Assembly: GCA_946885925.1 (NCBI GenBank)
Contig: CAMPHP010000038.1
Span: 1 to 11,580, forward strand
Direction of reading: 5' to 3'
DNA from: an uncultured Litorilinea sp.
GTDB taxonomy: Bacteria; Chloroflexota; Anaerolineae; Caldilineales; Caldilineaceae
DNA: 11,580 nt
In this document: positions 1-7,319 of the stretch, piece by piece
How positions within the stretch are numbered: the first letter of the stretch is position 1
Layout of the letters: every line of letters begins with the position of its first letter
The notes under the pieces: generated by a model
Told to the model about the DNA's origin: nothing
Seen by the model: only the letters and a program-made list of their open reading frames with translations
Databases searched by the model: none
Translations under genes and position numbers: made by a program

Positions 1-1500
1 GCCTTCTTCGATCATCACCCGTCCCCCTTCCTCGCCGCAGCCTAGCCCGGCGCTGGGACCCATCAACTCCCAGCGGGGTACGTCGAGAGCCATTTGCGGT
101 GACATTTCCAAATCAACCAGATTGACCAGCATCTGGAAGTGTCCCTGGGGCTGCATATAGCCACCCATCACGCCCAGAGCCGCATGGAGTTCGCCATCAC
201 GCGTGGTCATGGCAGGAATAATCGTCTGGTAGGGGCGCTTGTTGGGAGCCAATGCATTGGGGTGGTCAGGATCTAGGACGAAGAGTGCAGCGCGGTTCTG
301 CAAACTGACGCCTGTGCCCGGCACCACCAGCCCTGATCCTGTGCCCATATAAAGGCTGTTGATAAAGCTGCACGCATTCCCTTCACCATCAACCGCACAA
401 AGATAAACAGTGTCTGAACTGGCTATCGGGTCGCCGTAAGGCACATTCTGAGCCGCGGTTTTAGGATTGATGCGAGTGCGCCGTTGGGCAGCATACTTCA
501 TGCTGGTCAGTTCATCCAGCGGAATGGGATATACACGCGGGTCACATACCCATTGTTGTGCATCGGCAAAACCCAGTCGCATACATTCGATCATGGTGTG
601 GATGCGATCCGCTTCCGACATGGAAGCAAGGTCAAAGCCAGAAGCCAAGTTGGCCGCGATAATGGCGGCAAGCCCTTGCCCGTTGGGCGGGCACTCATAG
701 AGGGTGACACCACGGTAATGGGCACAAATCGGCTCGTCCCAGGTGCTCACATGCGCTGCCATATCTTCTGGCGTAATCCAACCGCCATATCGTTGCACAT
801 GCTCGCTTAGTTTGCGGGCAAATTCGCCGCGATAGATATAATCCTTACCTTCGGCGGCAATCCCGCGCATGGTTTCACCCAGAGTAGGAATCCGCATGAT
901 TTCGCCAGCGCGGGGGGCGCGCCCATTGATGAGCAATTCATGCCCGCTGGGCTGTTCTGGCCCATTATCCTGATCGCCACTGACCCAACCGGGAGTACGC
1001 AGCAATTTATCGACCTGCGCTGCCCATCCATTGGCAATGATCTCGCTAACAGGATAACCATTCTCTGCTGTCCAGATGGCGGGTTGGAGTACATCTGCCA
1101 GCGACATACGCCCGTGCCGTTCGAGTAGATCACTCCACCCGGCAACAGCACCGGGGATGCTCACGCTGTGACCTGTAAATATGGGCATCTTGCGATAGCC
1201 CAATTGGTGCAACTCACTGATGGAGGCGGCTGCGGCAGCGCGTCCCGAACCATTGAGCGCGGTGACGGTCTTGCGCTTGGCGTCCCAATAGAGGGCGAAA
1301 CAATCTCCGCCGATGCCAGTAGAACCTGGCTCAACCACGTTGAGCATGGCAGCAGTGGCAATAGCGGCATCGGCTGCGGTGCCACCTGCTTGGAGCATTG
1401 TCAACCCGGCCTGGGCTGCCAGCGGTTGGCTTGTGGAAACTACGCCGCGTGTCGCCATAACATTGCTGCGACGTGAGCGGAACACAGCATCGAATTTCAT
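1..1500 (-). CDS. gamma-glutamyltransferase-family Ntn hydrolase (3' end outside window)
   Basis: The reading frame is open from the ATG at 1498-1500 to the window edge: 500 codons without a stop. The start is supported by AGGAGA four bases upstream. The N-terminus (MKFDAVFRSRRSNVMATRG) followed by QAGLTMLQAGGTAADAAIA is the usual opening of the gamma-glutamyltranspeptidase fold. The self-processing region reads SSDTVYLCAVDGEGNACSF, which places the catalytic Thr at about residue 364. Further family motifs are PNKRPYQTIIPAM and GVMGGYMQPQGH. Family members are made as proenzymes that cut themselves before this Thr and then transfer or hydrolyse gamma-glutamyl or related acyl amides. There is no signal peptide, so it is probably cytoplasmic, like the YwrD-type branch rather than secreted Ggt. 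The Ser-Ser and SPGG pocket motifs of classical Ggt are replaced, so glutathione is not a safe substrate guess; an acylase is possible. About 30 residues should be missing, judging from usual family length. Confidence 0.93.
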   Translation of the reverse strand, partial: MKFDAVFRSRRSNVMATRGVVSTSQPLAAQAGLTMLQAGGTAADAAIATAAMLNVVEPGSTGIGGDCFALYWDAKRKTVTALNGSGRAAAAASISELHQLGYRKMPIFTGHSVSIPGAVAGWSDLLERHGRMSLADVLQPAIWTAENGYPVSEIIANGWAAQVDKLLRTPGWVSGDQDNGPEQPSGHELLINGRAPRAGEIMRIPTLGETMRGIAAEGKDYIYRGEFARKLSEHVQRYGGWITPEDMAAHVSTWDEPICAHYRGVTLYECPPNGQGLAAIIAANLASGFDLASMSEADRIHTMIECMRLGFADAQQWVCDPRVYPIPLDELTSMKYAAQRRTRINPKTAAQNVPYGDPIASSDTVYLCAVDGEGNACSFINSLYMGTGSGLVVPGTGVSLQNRAALFVLDPDHPNALAPNKRPYQTIIPAMTTRDGELHAALGVMGGYMQPQGHFQMLVNLVDLEMSPQMALDVPRWELMGPSAGLGCGEEGGRVMIEEG

Positions 1501-1504
1501 ACGT

Positions 1505-1510
1505 TCTCCT
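1505..1510 (-). promoter_or_regulatory. ribosome binding site of the gamma-glutamyltransferase-family gene
   Basis: On the minus strand AGGAGA lies four bases before the ATG at 1498-1500. It is a strong Shine-Dalgarno match, though slightly close, and it fixes the start of this edge-truncated gene. Confidence 0.7.
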
Positions 1511-1654
1511 AAGCAGTCATGATGTGAATTGTTGTAAAAATGGTTCTATGAGAATAGTTGCAGGAAGTAGTTGGATTCATTTATTCGCTGTACTAAACAG
1601 TAGTTGTATCAAAGAATACGCAAAGGCTAAACTAAAATGGCCTGAGTGTTATAC

Positions 1655-1682
1655 TTGATGTCGGTCGCACTCTCTGCATAAT
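1655..1682 (+). promoter_or_regulatory. candidate sigma-70-type promoter for the envelope cluster
   Basis: TTGATG (1655-1660) and CATAAT (1677-1682) match the -35 and -10 consensus at four and five of six positions, with a 16-base spacer. A second option just upstream is an extended -10, TGTTATACT at 1647-1655, with a poor -35. Either would give a leader of roughly 200 bases before the ATG at 1887. This rests on consensus matching by eye only. Confidence 0.35.
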
Positions 1683-1792
1683 ATAAGAGTGAGACGCCAT
1701 TGACCAAATTGGTGTGATTACGCCATATACGGGTCAATTGTACAGGCCAATTGAGATGTGAGCCAGCAACCAACCTATCAACGTTCCCGAAG

Positions 1793-1831
1793 AGACGCCA
1801 TCATTGTCCACCAATGATCTCTCGTCTTTTT
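1793..1831 (+). terminator. hairpin with T-run in the leader of the envelope cluster
   Basis: ATCATTG (1800-1806) pairs perfectly with CAATGAT (1812-1818) around a five-base loop. AGACG (1793-1797) and CGTCT (1823-1827) can extend the stem across an asymmetric internal loop, and five T residues follow (1827-1831). The shape is that of a weak intrinsic terminator or attenuator on the plus strand. No upstream plus-strand gene needs terminating, so leader control is one reading. The inner stem is AT-rich, so it may have no termination role. Confidence 0.3.
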
Positions 1832-1844
1832 GGAAACGCTTTCC
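1831..1844. promoter_or_regulatory. LacI/CcpA-type operator-like palindrome
   Basis: TGGAAACGCTTTCC has GGAAA and TTTCC arms around a CG-containing centre. It resembles operators of LacI-family regulators, including the catabolite-responsive element pattern, with mismatches at the third and last positions. It lies 42 bases before the ATG at 1887, downstream of the promoter-like pair, where bound protein could block transcription. No LacI-family gene is in the window, so the link is inference. Confidence 0.3.
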
Positions 1845-1886
1845 GGTTTGGTGCTTTGTATTCTGTGGGGTAGACTAACGAGCATT

Positions 1887-2762
1887 ATGGGCATCGTCAT
1901 CCAGTCTGTCGCGAATTACGCTCCCTGGATTTATGCCATTTGTGGCTTGGTTGCACTATACCAACTTTATAAGATTTGGGCAGTGCGTTCCGAGCGCAAA
2001 CAGGCTGTCTTTTCGCTGGAACGCGAAAAGGCGATCCACGATACCTATAGTATTTTGGCGATCGCTCTGATTCTGTTAGCAACGATGGGTTTTACCTACT
2101 TTATGAGTACAACGCTGGCCCAGGCAGTGGAGCCACTGGTCGCTGAAGCCCTAGCCCCGACACCAGCGTTGCCCTTTTTGCCAACTCCAACCAATACGCC
2201 GCTACCCGTGACACCTACGCCTGTCTGGACAGCTACGCTAGTAAGTGGTGGGATAGGGGGCCCGATAGAGGGTACGCAAGATGGCACGCCAGACGCCACA
2301 ACTGGCGATGCTTTGGACGGTCCCGCTAGCGATGATCCTGCCAGTGAGGAAAACGCAGACGAGCCTACTCCTGTCCTGGAACCAACAGCGACGCCGGTGT
2401 TGGAAACTCCTACACCCACGCCAGAGCCTGCTCCTGTGGTGGTTGCGCCTGCGTGTCCTGACCAGCGTTCGCTCCTCATCCGGCCTGGGCAAAATGAAGT
2501 CGTAAGTGGGGTCGTCAATTTCATTGGTTCAGCGACCCATGAGAGTTTTCAGTTTTTTAAATTGGAAGGCGCACCAGGAACGAGCATAAGCGGTCAGCCG
2601 ATGTATTTAGGTGGTGGTAATGCGCCCGTTGTCAGCGATTTCCTGGCAAGTATCGATACAACAACGATGAGTAATGGTGTTTGGACAATTCAATTGATTG
2701 TTGTAGACCAAACCGGTAATTGGCCGCCTCCCTGCCAGGTGACAGTCACTGTGCAGAATTAA
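1887..2762 (+). CDS. two-helix membrane protein with Thr/Pro linker and extracytoplasmic beta-rich domain
   Basis: I do not recognise a named family. The protein has 291 residues from the ATG at 1887. This start was preferred to an in-frame TTG at 1830, which would put the operator-like palindrome inside the gene and add 19 residues. Two membrane segments (about 12-31 and 54-74) flank a basic loop with VRSERK, giving a cytoplasmic loop and an exported C-terminus. Residues 91-188 form a linker rich in Thr-Pro with an acidic middle (DGPASDDPASEENADEP). The final 100 residues look like a small beta sandwich of the Ig-like type found in Chloroflexota surface proteins: VSGVVNFIGSA, then FQFFKLE, then NGVWTIQLIVVDQTGNWPPP. 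Cys190 and Cys283 bracket this domain and are its only cysteines, so a disulfide is likely. No clear ribosome binding site is visible. Its TAA overlaps the next ATG, which implies co-translation with the large protein downstream. Confidence 0.85.
   Translation: MGIVIQSVANYAPWIYAICGLVALYQLYKIWAVRSERKQAVFSLEREKAIHDTYSILAIALILLATMGFTYFMSTTLAQAVEPLVAEALAPTPALPFLPTPTNTPLPVTPTPVWTATLVSGGIGGPIEGTQDGTPDATTGDALDGPASDDPASEENADEPTPVLEPTATPVLETPTPTPEPAPVVVAPACPDQRSLLIRPGQNEVVSGVVNFIGSATHESFQFFKLEGAPGTSISGQPMYLGGGNAPVVSDFLASIDTTTMSNGVWTIQLIVVDQTGNWPPPCQVTVTVQN
2157..2450 (+). repeat. Thr/Pro-rich linker coding region, first gene
   Basis: Low-complexity coding DNA with many ACN-CCN codon pairs encodes segments such as FLPTPTNTPLPVTPTP and LETPTPTPEPAP around an acidic centre. 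It is a spacer between membrane helix and outer domain, typical of Chloroflexota surface proteins. The reverse strand yields spurious Gly-Val-rich frames here. Confidence 0.75.
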
Positions 2763-5700
2763 TGCTCCAAGATAAGCGCCTGCCCACTCTGATCCTAATT
2801 GGTATTCTCGCCGTCGTCGCTCTGATCGTTGCATTTAATGCGGGTCAGGCACGCGGGCGGCTGCGCGTGCGCGAAGAATTGCTCACAGTGCAGGCCGAGA
2901 TGATGGCGATTCTTTCGGCAACACCCACCGAAACGCCTGTGCCATTGGTCCCGACCAATTCGCCCACGCCGACTTTTACATCCTCTCCCAGCCCCACGCC
3001 GCTGCCTACTGATACGCCGACGCCCACCCTCAGCCCGACGCCGACGACCACCCCCGCTTCACCAGAAGCATGGGCCGAACGCTACCGGCAGTTGGCAGAG
3101 ACAGGACTGAATAGCTCAGCCCTGGTCGGATTTTCCGGCGCACAGGCCGAGGCATTGCTGCGCGGTTTGGCCCAGGAACAAGAGTTGCTCTTTGTGCCCG
3201 CGGCCTATTATGAACTAGCAACCGCACCCTGGGCCGCGTTCGTTGCCCCGCGCACGCCGCAAGGCCAAGTACTGCCGATGATCTTTTGGCGCGAGCCGGA
3301 TGACCAAAACCGCGTGCGCAGCCAACTTCTGCATACGGTCGTCGCAGGGGAAGATGGCAATCAAGCCTTGAGCGCGTTGATGGGTGGGTTGCGCTATGGC
3401 ACGATCCGCCAAGACTTCTTGGGACGGCTCTATCTGCTTTTGGTTGAGCGCACTGACCTGACGCCTGAACTCAATGTCTATGTGCTGTCGCAGCCTGAAC
3501 CGGATGCCGAGTTTGAGATGTTGTGGAGCAGCCCAACCGATTCGCGCTGGTCGATCCAAGCGGCAGGCAGCGAGTTTGAGACGGCAGAGACCGAGGCGGC
3601 GCTGCTGCCCGATTTGCTCGTGACCGCGCCGCTTGGCGAGGACAACAATCTACGCAGGCAACTTGGCGCGCCCAATATCATCCTGGAACAGCCCCCCTTT
3701 GCCCGCCAATGGGCGCAGACACGCTGGCGCTATGTCGCCCCAGAGAATACCGTGGAGTTTGGTGGGAACGTTCATGCTGGTTATAACTTGCAGGATGCAA
3801 CGTTGCGCGCCACGCCACTTTCCACGCTGGCCTCTCTGCTGCAACATTTACGCAGCCAAAACGTGGGTGAGGCATCCGGTTATGCCACGCGTCTCGATCT
3901 GCTCCAGCAAGCGTTTGATATGGGACTGAGCGAGCAAGGTATCTGGCTTGCCTACTACTTGGATGACAATGATAACCCGGTATGGGGCAATGGAACCACC
4001 AATCGCCTGCGTTTCTTTGATAACGCCAACCGCGCCCGCAGCTTTACTGCACTCTTTGAAGAGGATGCGGAAGGTGATTACCGGGTGGCTGGCATTGAAG
4101 CTGCACCTGCTTACGAGCCTAATGATTTGCTGACACCCGCACCGCCGTTACCGACAGAACCACCGGCCCCTGAGACTTCTGCGGATGAGGCTGCGGATGA
4201 AAGTGCGAATGAAGCGGCGGGCGAAGCGGCAGAGGCAGGGACAGCGACACCCACACCCACGCTGACAACTACACCGACCTTTACACCATCGGCTACGACT
4301 CCGCCCACAGAAACACCAACCCCGGCACCGACCTTTACGCCGACGCCTACCTTTACGGCGTCGGCCACTGTGCCGCCGACCTATACAGCGACAAATACAC
4401 CGCCACCTGCACCTACGGACACGGAGACGCCACCTCCGACCGATACGCCATCGCCTTTATCTGGCCTTGCCATTCCAACGGAACAGGCTCCACTGGCGCG
4501 CGCGATTGTCTTTCGCTCACCAGCAAATTTGCGCGCTGGCCCGGCGGTAGAGCATGTGAGCTTGGCCTCGCTCAGTTATGGCGTGCCCGTGGATCTCTTT
4601 GGCATTACCGAGGCGGGCGACTGGATCCTCTTACGCATTAATGCGCCCGACCATCCGCAGCATGGCATGGTCGGGTGGATTGCCACGGATCTTTTGCAAG
4701 TGACAGGTGATTTGGCCTTTTTGCCCCGCTATTTTGCGGATGGCACGCCTGTTATTCCACCGACACCAACCTATACCCCAACGCCAGGCACACCTACAGC
4801 GACGCTTACGCCTACGCCCATCCCAACACCCGTGGTGCAAGAGCCAGTCAGCCAGCCTGCCGCCGAGATCGTTGCGCCTCAACCCGGTAGCGAGGAGCAG
4901 GTTGTGACTATTGCTGGTGAGCGCATCCCGGCGGATCCTTTTAATCCAATTGCGGTGACGCGCGCGGATGGGCAAGCAGGCACATTGAGCGTTGACACTG
5001 CCGAGGTGCAGATTTGGTCAGGACTTTTTGGTGATTTCCCTGGGCGTTGGATTGCGGCTCCTGCGGAACTGCTATGGCCGGGCAGTCAAGTTTATGTCAC
5101 GGGCGAGGCTGCCAATGATGATCCTGAACGCCTGATCGCAACAAGTGTACGTATTGCCACCGCACCTGTGCAGGAGCGCGCACGGCTGCTCACGCTGCCC
5201 GATCTAGCGTCGGCACTGGTTGAAGGCAATGCGGTTGCCATGTTGGGCAGCCGTGAGGAACAGGGTGTCTATATGTTGGAGACAGACGCCACGCTGCGCC
5301 AGCTTTACACCGACGAAAAAGAGACAATGTGGGCCGGGAGCAACCCGGCAGCGGGCATTGTCGTGAGTACCCAGGATGCACCGACCGGCCCCAATCGCTT
5401 TAGCTGGGTGCGTGGCGATGGTTTTGGTGTGCAGATTTTTGCCCAACCTTTCCATTCGCTGCGCGGGGTGGTTGGGGATGTTTTGGGTGGTTTATGGTGG
5501 ATCGAGACGCCGCAAGCCAATCTGGATTTGTGGCAGCTTTGGCATTATGATCCTGCTACGGGAGAGGTGAGCTTGAAACTGCGCGCCTCTGGCGACGCAT
5601 TGTTAACGGGCAGTTCAGTCGTTCGCCCGGGCTTGACGCCGCTGCTGATTGCCGCCTATCCTTTGTATGATGCCGAGAGCGCCACAGTGACTGATGTTAC

Positions 5701-6391
5701 GCTGGTGATGGACACCTTGGATCGCTCGGCGCAGACACTGTATACAGGTGTCTTCCGGTTGGCGGTACGTTTGGCTGGGGATCAACCGGGCGAAGTGAGT
5801 GGCTTGGCGCAGTTGCTCTTAACACCGGAAAGCTATCGTGGCCCGCTGCAACTCAGCCCTGACCGCAGCAAGTTGGCCTATTTCGTCTATGAGCCTGACC
5901 ATCCGTCGCTCACATCTGGCTTTATTCGTCCAGCAAATATGCTGCGCGTGTTGACACTGGAAGGACGAGGAACCAGCACGATTCGCACGGTCTATGCCAC
6001 CGAGAACCGTTTTGAATTCCTCGCTCCCAACCTTTCGTGGCAAGGCAATGACCGTTTGGTGCTGGCGCGCAGCCGTTTTGCCCCTGGCGACACCTTTGGC
6101 ATCGAGCGATTCGGCGTGGTTCAGGTGCAACTACCGCCGCCTGATCAACCAACGGGAACGATTACCATTCGCAGCTATCTTTTCCCGACTCAACGTGAAT
6201 TGCGTGACTATACCACTTGCCAAGATGGTCGCTATACGTTGACGATTGCTACGATGGAGGATGGTAACTTGGAGTTGGCGCGTTGGGATGGCGGGGAACG
6301 ACCCCAGGCGATCTTCCTGTTGCCGCCCAGCATGAGCCGCGCTTTCCTTTGTTGGCAAGCGCCAGACTCCCTGGTGGAAGCGCAGCAGTAA
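2762..6391 (+). CDS. large modular membrane-anchored surface protein with SH3-like and propeller-like regions
   Basis: The protein has 1209 residues from the ATG at 2762, which overlaps the previous stop (TAATG). An in-frame extension to 2720 is possible but would run back into the previous gene. Order of parts: membrane anchor about 8-26; short helix 30-52; Thr/Pro linker 53-100; globular region 101-458 that I cannot assign; Ala/Glu/Asp then Thr/Pro linker 457-575; SH3-like domain about 580-655, with SPANLRAGPAVEHVSLASL, GDWILLRI and GMVGWIATDLL; linker 663-693; a beta-rich segment 705-800; and a C-terminal region to 1209 with propeller-like pieces such as LQLSPDRSKLAYFVY. The only cysteines are Cys1153 and Cys1197 and could pair. 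Bacterial SH3 domains often bind cell-wall or surface ligands, and linkers like these usually lie outside the membrane, so it is probably a long exported protein. No catalytic motif is evident. It could be a sensor, a scaffold or an adhesin. Confidence 0.9.
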   Translation: MLQDKRLPTLILIGILAVVALIVAFNAGQARGRLRVREELLTVQAEMMAILSATPTETPVPLVPTNSPTPTFTSSPSPTPLPTDTPTPTLSPTPTTTPASPEAWAERYRQLAETGLNSSALVGFSGAQAEALLRGLAQEQELLFVPAAYYELATAPWAAFVAPRTPQGQVLPMIFWREPDDQNRVRSQLLHTVVAGEDGNQALSALMGGLRYGTIRQDFLGRLYLLLVERTDLTPELNVYVLSQPEPDAEFEMLWSSPTDSRWSIQAAGSEFETAETEAALLPDLLVTAPLGEDNNLRRQLGAPNIILEQPPFARQWAQTRWRYVAPENTVEFGGNVHAGYNLQDATLRATPLSTLASLLQHLRSQNVGEASGYATRLDLLQQAFDMGLSEQGIWLAYYLDDNDNPVWGNGTTNRLRFFDNANRARSFTALFEEDAEGDYRVAGIEAAPAYEPNDLLTPAPPLPTEPPAPETSADEAADESANEAAGEAAEAGTATPTPTLTTTPTFTPSATTPPTETPTPAPTFTPTPTFTASATVPPTYTATNTPPPAPTDTETPPPTDTPSPLSGLAIPTEQAPLARAIVFRSPANLRAGPAVEHVSLASLSYGVPVDLFGITEAGDWILLRINAPDHPQHGMVGWIATDLLQVTGDLAFLPRYFADGTPVIPPTPTYTPTPGTPTATLTPTPIPTPVVQEPVSQPAAEIVAPQPGSEEQVVTIAGERIPADPFNPIAVTRADGQAGTLSVDTAEVQIWSGLFGDFPGRWIAAPAELLWPGSQVYVTGEAANDDPERLIATSVRIATAPVQERARLLTLPDLASALVEGNAVAMLGSREEQGVYMLETDATLRQLYTDEKETMWAGSNPAAGIVVSTQDAPTGPNRFSWVRGDGFGVQIFAQPFHSLRGVVGDVLGGLWWIETPQANLDLWQLWHYDPATGEVSLKLRASGDALLTGSSVVRPGLTPLLIAAYPLYDAESATVTDVTLVMDTLDRSAQTLYTGVFRLAVRLAGDQPGEVSGLAQLLLTPESYRGPLQLSPDRSKLAYFVYEPDHPSLTSGFIRPANMLRVLTLEGRGTSTIRTVYATENRFEFLAPNLSWQGNDRLVLARSRFAPGDTFGIERFGVVQVQLPPPDQPTGTITIRSYLFPTQRELRDYTTCQDGRYTLTIATMEDGNLELARWDGGERPQAIFLLPPSMSRAFLCWQAPDSLVEAQQ
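2918..3061 (+). repeat. Thr/Pro-rich linker 1 of the large surface protein
   Basis: Near-periodic ACN-CCN codons encode residues about 53-100, including SPTPTFTSSPSPTPLPTDTP and TPTLSPTPTTTP. It joins the membrane anchor to the first globular region. Simple-sequence DNA like this is prone to length change by slippage. Confidence 0.8.
4131..4470 (+). repeat. Ala/acidic and Thr/Pro-rich linker 2 of the large surface protein
   Basis: Residues about 457-570. The first part is acidic and Ala-rich (ADEAADESANEAAGEAAEAG, from about 4182). It is followed by Thr/Pro repeats such as TPTFTPSATTPP and TPTPAPTFTPTPTFTASATV. It separates the unassigned domain from the SH3-like domain and is the longest linker in the protein. 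Confidence 0.8.
4749..4840 (+). repeat. Thr/Pro-rich linker 3 of the large surface protein
   Basis: Residues about 663-693 (PPTPTYTPTPGTPTATLTPT and following). A short spacer between the SH3-like domain and the C-terminal beta-rich and propeller-like regions. Confidence 0.75.
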
Positions 6392-6430
6392 CCCATTGAT
6401 GCAACGAGCGAAGTGTGGAAGTAGAGCACG

Positions 6431-7231
6431 ATGGGCGATCTAAACTTGCCAGTTTGGCCCCAGGATTGGGTCTATTTTGCTGATATTCAACATGGTGTGT
6501 TGGCACTGGTCGCGGTGTTATTACTGCTGCTGCTGATTATCTGGTGGCGGCAGCAAACCCGCCATTGGTTTCGCATTGTCATTGCGACCTTATTAGCGGC
6601 GGTGCTGCTTTGTGTTGGCAGTTATTATTTCTTCGTTGTCCCACCTCATTACGCTAGTTGCCCACCGGGCTGTACCGGCTGGCGCGGCTTTCCGCTGCCT
6701 GTGGCGCGTATCAGCCTTGACGGGGTATCGCGCACATTTCCATTAGACTTCTTGCTCAACCTGCTGATGCTCTGGCTGCTATGGTTGGGTGCCAGCCTAG
6801 TTTGGCGTTTGTGTGCCGTTGCTGTGCGTTGGGAAAATCGCAATTGGCGTGATAAGTTTGCCATTCTGTTGCTGATTGTGGCCCTGCCCTGGGCGCTGAT
6901 GCCTCGTGTTCTCGACCCGCCACAACCGCGCGCTTCTGGTGAAGACCTGCGTCTGGCAGTGAATGCGCGCCGCTCAGCGGAGTTTACCTATCGCATTACT
7001 GGCATTTGGGTGCAGCGATTGGCACTGGAAGATGTCCGCCGCTCCTCGCCCACGCGCAACCCTGAATCGCTTTTTGGCGAAACGGTGGTAAACGAAGTTT
7101 GCTTGCGCGGCTATACCTACTTCTATCTACCCTGGCGGCGTTATCGCATCACGCTCGACCCTAGTGGTGTGACAGCTTTGCGGCTGGCTGAAGTGCCGCT
7201 GGAGGGGTCGTGCTGGGAGGACGAGGGATAG
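6431..7231 (+). CDS. four-helix membrane protein with CPPGC loop and exported C-terminal domain
   Basis: 266 residues; no named family recognised. The start at 6431 has GGAAG nine bases upstream and follows the large surface-protein gene by 39 bases, so it is probably in the same transcription unit. Membrane helices lie at about 21-39, 47-70, 104-130 and 142-158. The basic loops RQQTRHWFR and RWENRNWRDK are cytoplasmic by the positive-inside rule, which places the N-terminus, the 71-103 loop and the C-terminal 100 residues outside. The outer loop carries Cys77 and Cys81 in CPPGCTGWRGFPLP. The exported tail has Cys224 and Cys261 and looks beta-rich (YTYFYLPWRRYRITLDPSG). The CPPGC element could be a disulfide or metal site; it is not a standard thioredoxin CxxC. 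The protein may be the membrane partner of the two surface proteins before it. It ends 88 bases before a convergent gene, with no clear terminator between. Confidence 0.85.
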   Translation: MGDLNLPVWPQDWVYFADIQHGVLALVAVLLLLLLIIWWRQQTRHWFRIVIATLLAAVLLCVGSYYFFVVPPHYASCPPGCTGWRGFPLPVARISLDGVSRTFPLDFLLNLLMLWLLWLGASLVWRLCAVAVRWENRNWRDKFAILLLIVALPWALMPRVLDPPQPRASGEDLRLAVNARRSAEFTYRITGIWVQRLALEDVRRSSPTRNPESLFGETVVNEVCLRGYTYFYLPWRRYRITLDPSGVTALRLAEVPLEGSCWEDEG

Positions 7232-7319
7232 CACAAAGTAGCCACAAATGACCCGTGCGAGAGCCCCGCGGCATGACAAGGCCACCTTACATACTTCAAC
7301 AACCGCCTTGGGTCGTTAT

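Larger units (their letters stand above)
1501..1886. other. divergent intergenic region, 386 bases
   Basis: This stretch separates the minus-strand Ntn hydrolase from the plus-strand envelope gene cluster. It is visibly AT-richer than its flanks and holds no convincing gene; the short open frame near 1473-1658 has no family features. It contains a plus-strand promoter-like pair (1655-1682), TTGACC/GGTCAA inverted half-sites (1700-1705 and 1732-1737), two CAATTG palindromes (1735-1740 and 1748-1753), a hairpin followed by T residues (1793-1831), and a LacI/CcpA-like palindrome (1831-1844). It probably carries the promoters of both flanking units. Confidence 0.6.

Noticed and set aside
807..1151. 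Open frames on both strands between 467 and 1658
   Set aside because: Those up to 1500 overlap the intact gamma-glutamyltransferase-family frame, which has clear family motifs throughout. The 1473-1658 frame lies mainly in the intergenic region without any protein features.
1830..1886. TTG start at 1830 extending the first envelope protein by 19 residues
   Set aside because: The ATG at 1887 gives a standard membrane-protein start, and the extension overlaps the operator-like palindrome and the T-run. There is no good ribosome site for the TTG.
2096..2524. Minus-strand open frame rich in Gly-Val repeats, with similar frames at 2845-3051 and 4111-4368
   Set aside because: These are antisense readings of the Thr/Pro codon repeats of the plus-strand genes. 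They match no family and have no ribosome sites.
2720..2761. In-frame extension of the large surface protein to a TTG at 2720
   Set aside because: It would overlap the previous gene by 43 bases. The ATG at 2762 forms a TAATG coupling site and leaves a normal short N-tail before the membrane anchor.
2918..4840. Periodic linker DNA considered as a CRISPR array or minisatellite
   Set aside because: The repeats are degenerate, in frame with the protein and of Thr/Pro codon type. There are no uniform repeats and spacers.
7232..7319. Short gap between convergent genes searched for a bidirectional terminator
   Set aside because: Only weak, short complementarities (for example AAGG with CCTT) are present, with no stable stem and no T-run.
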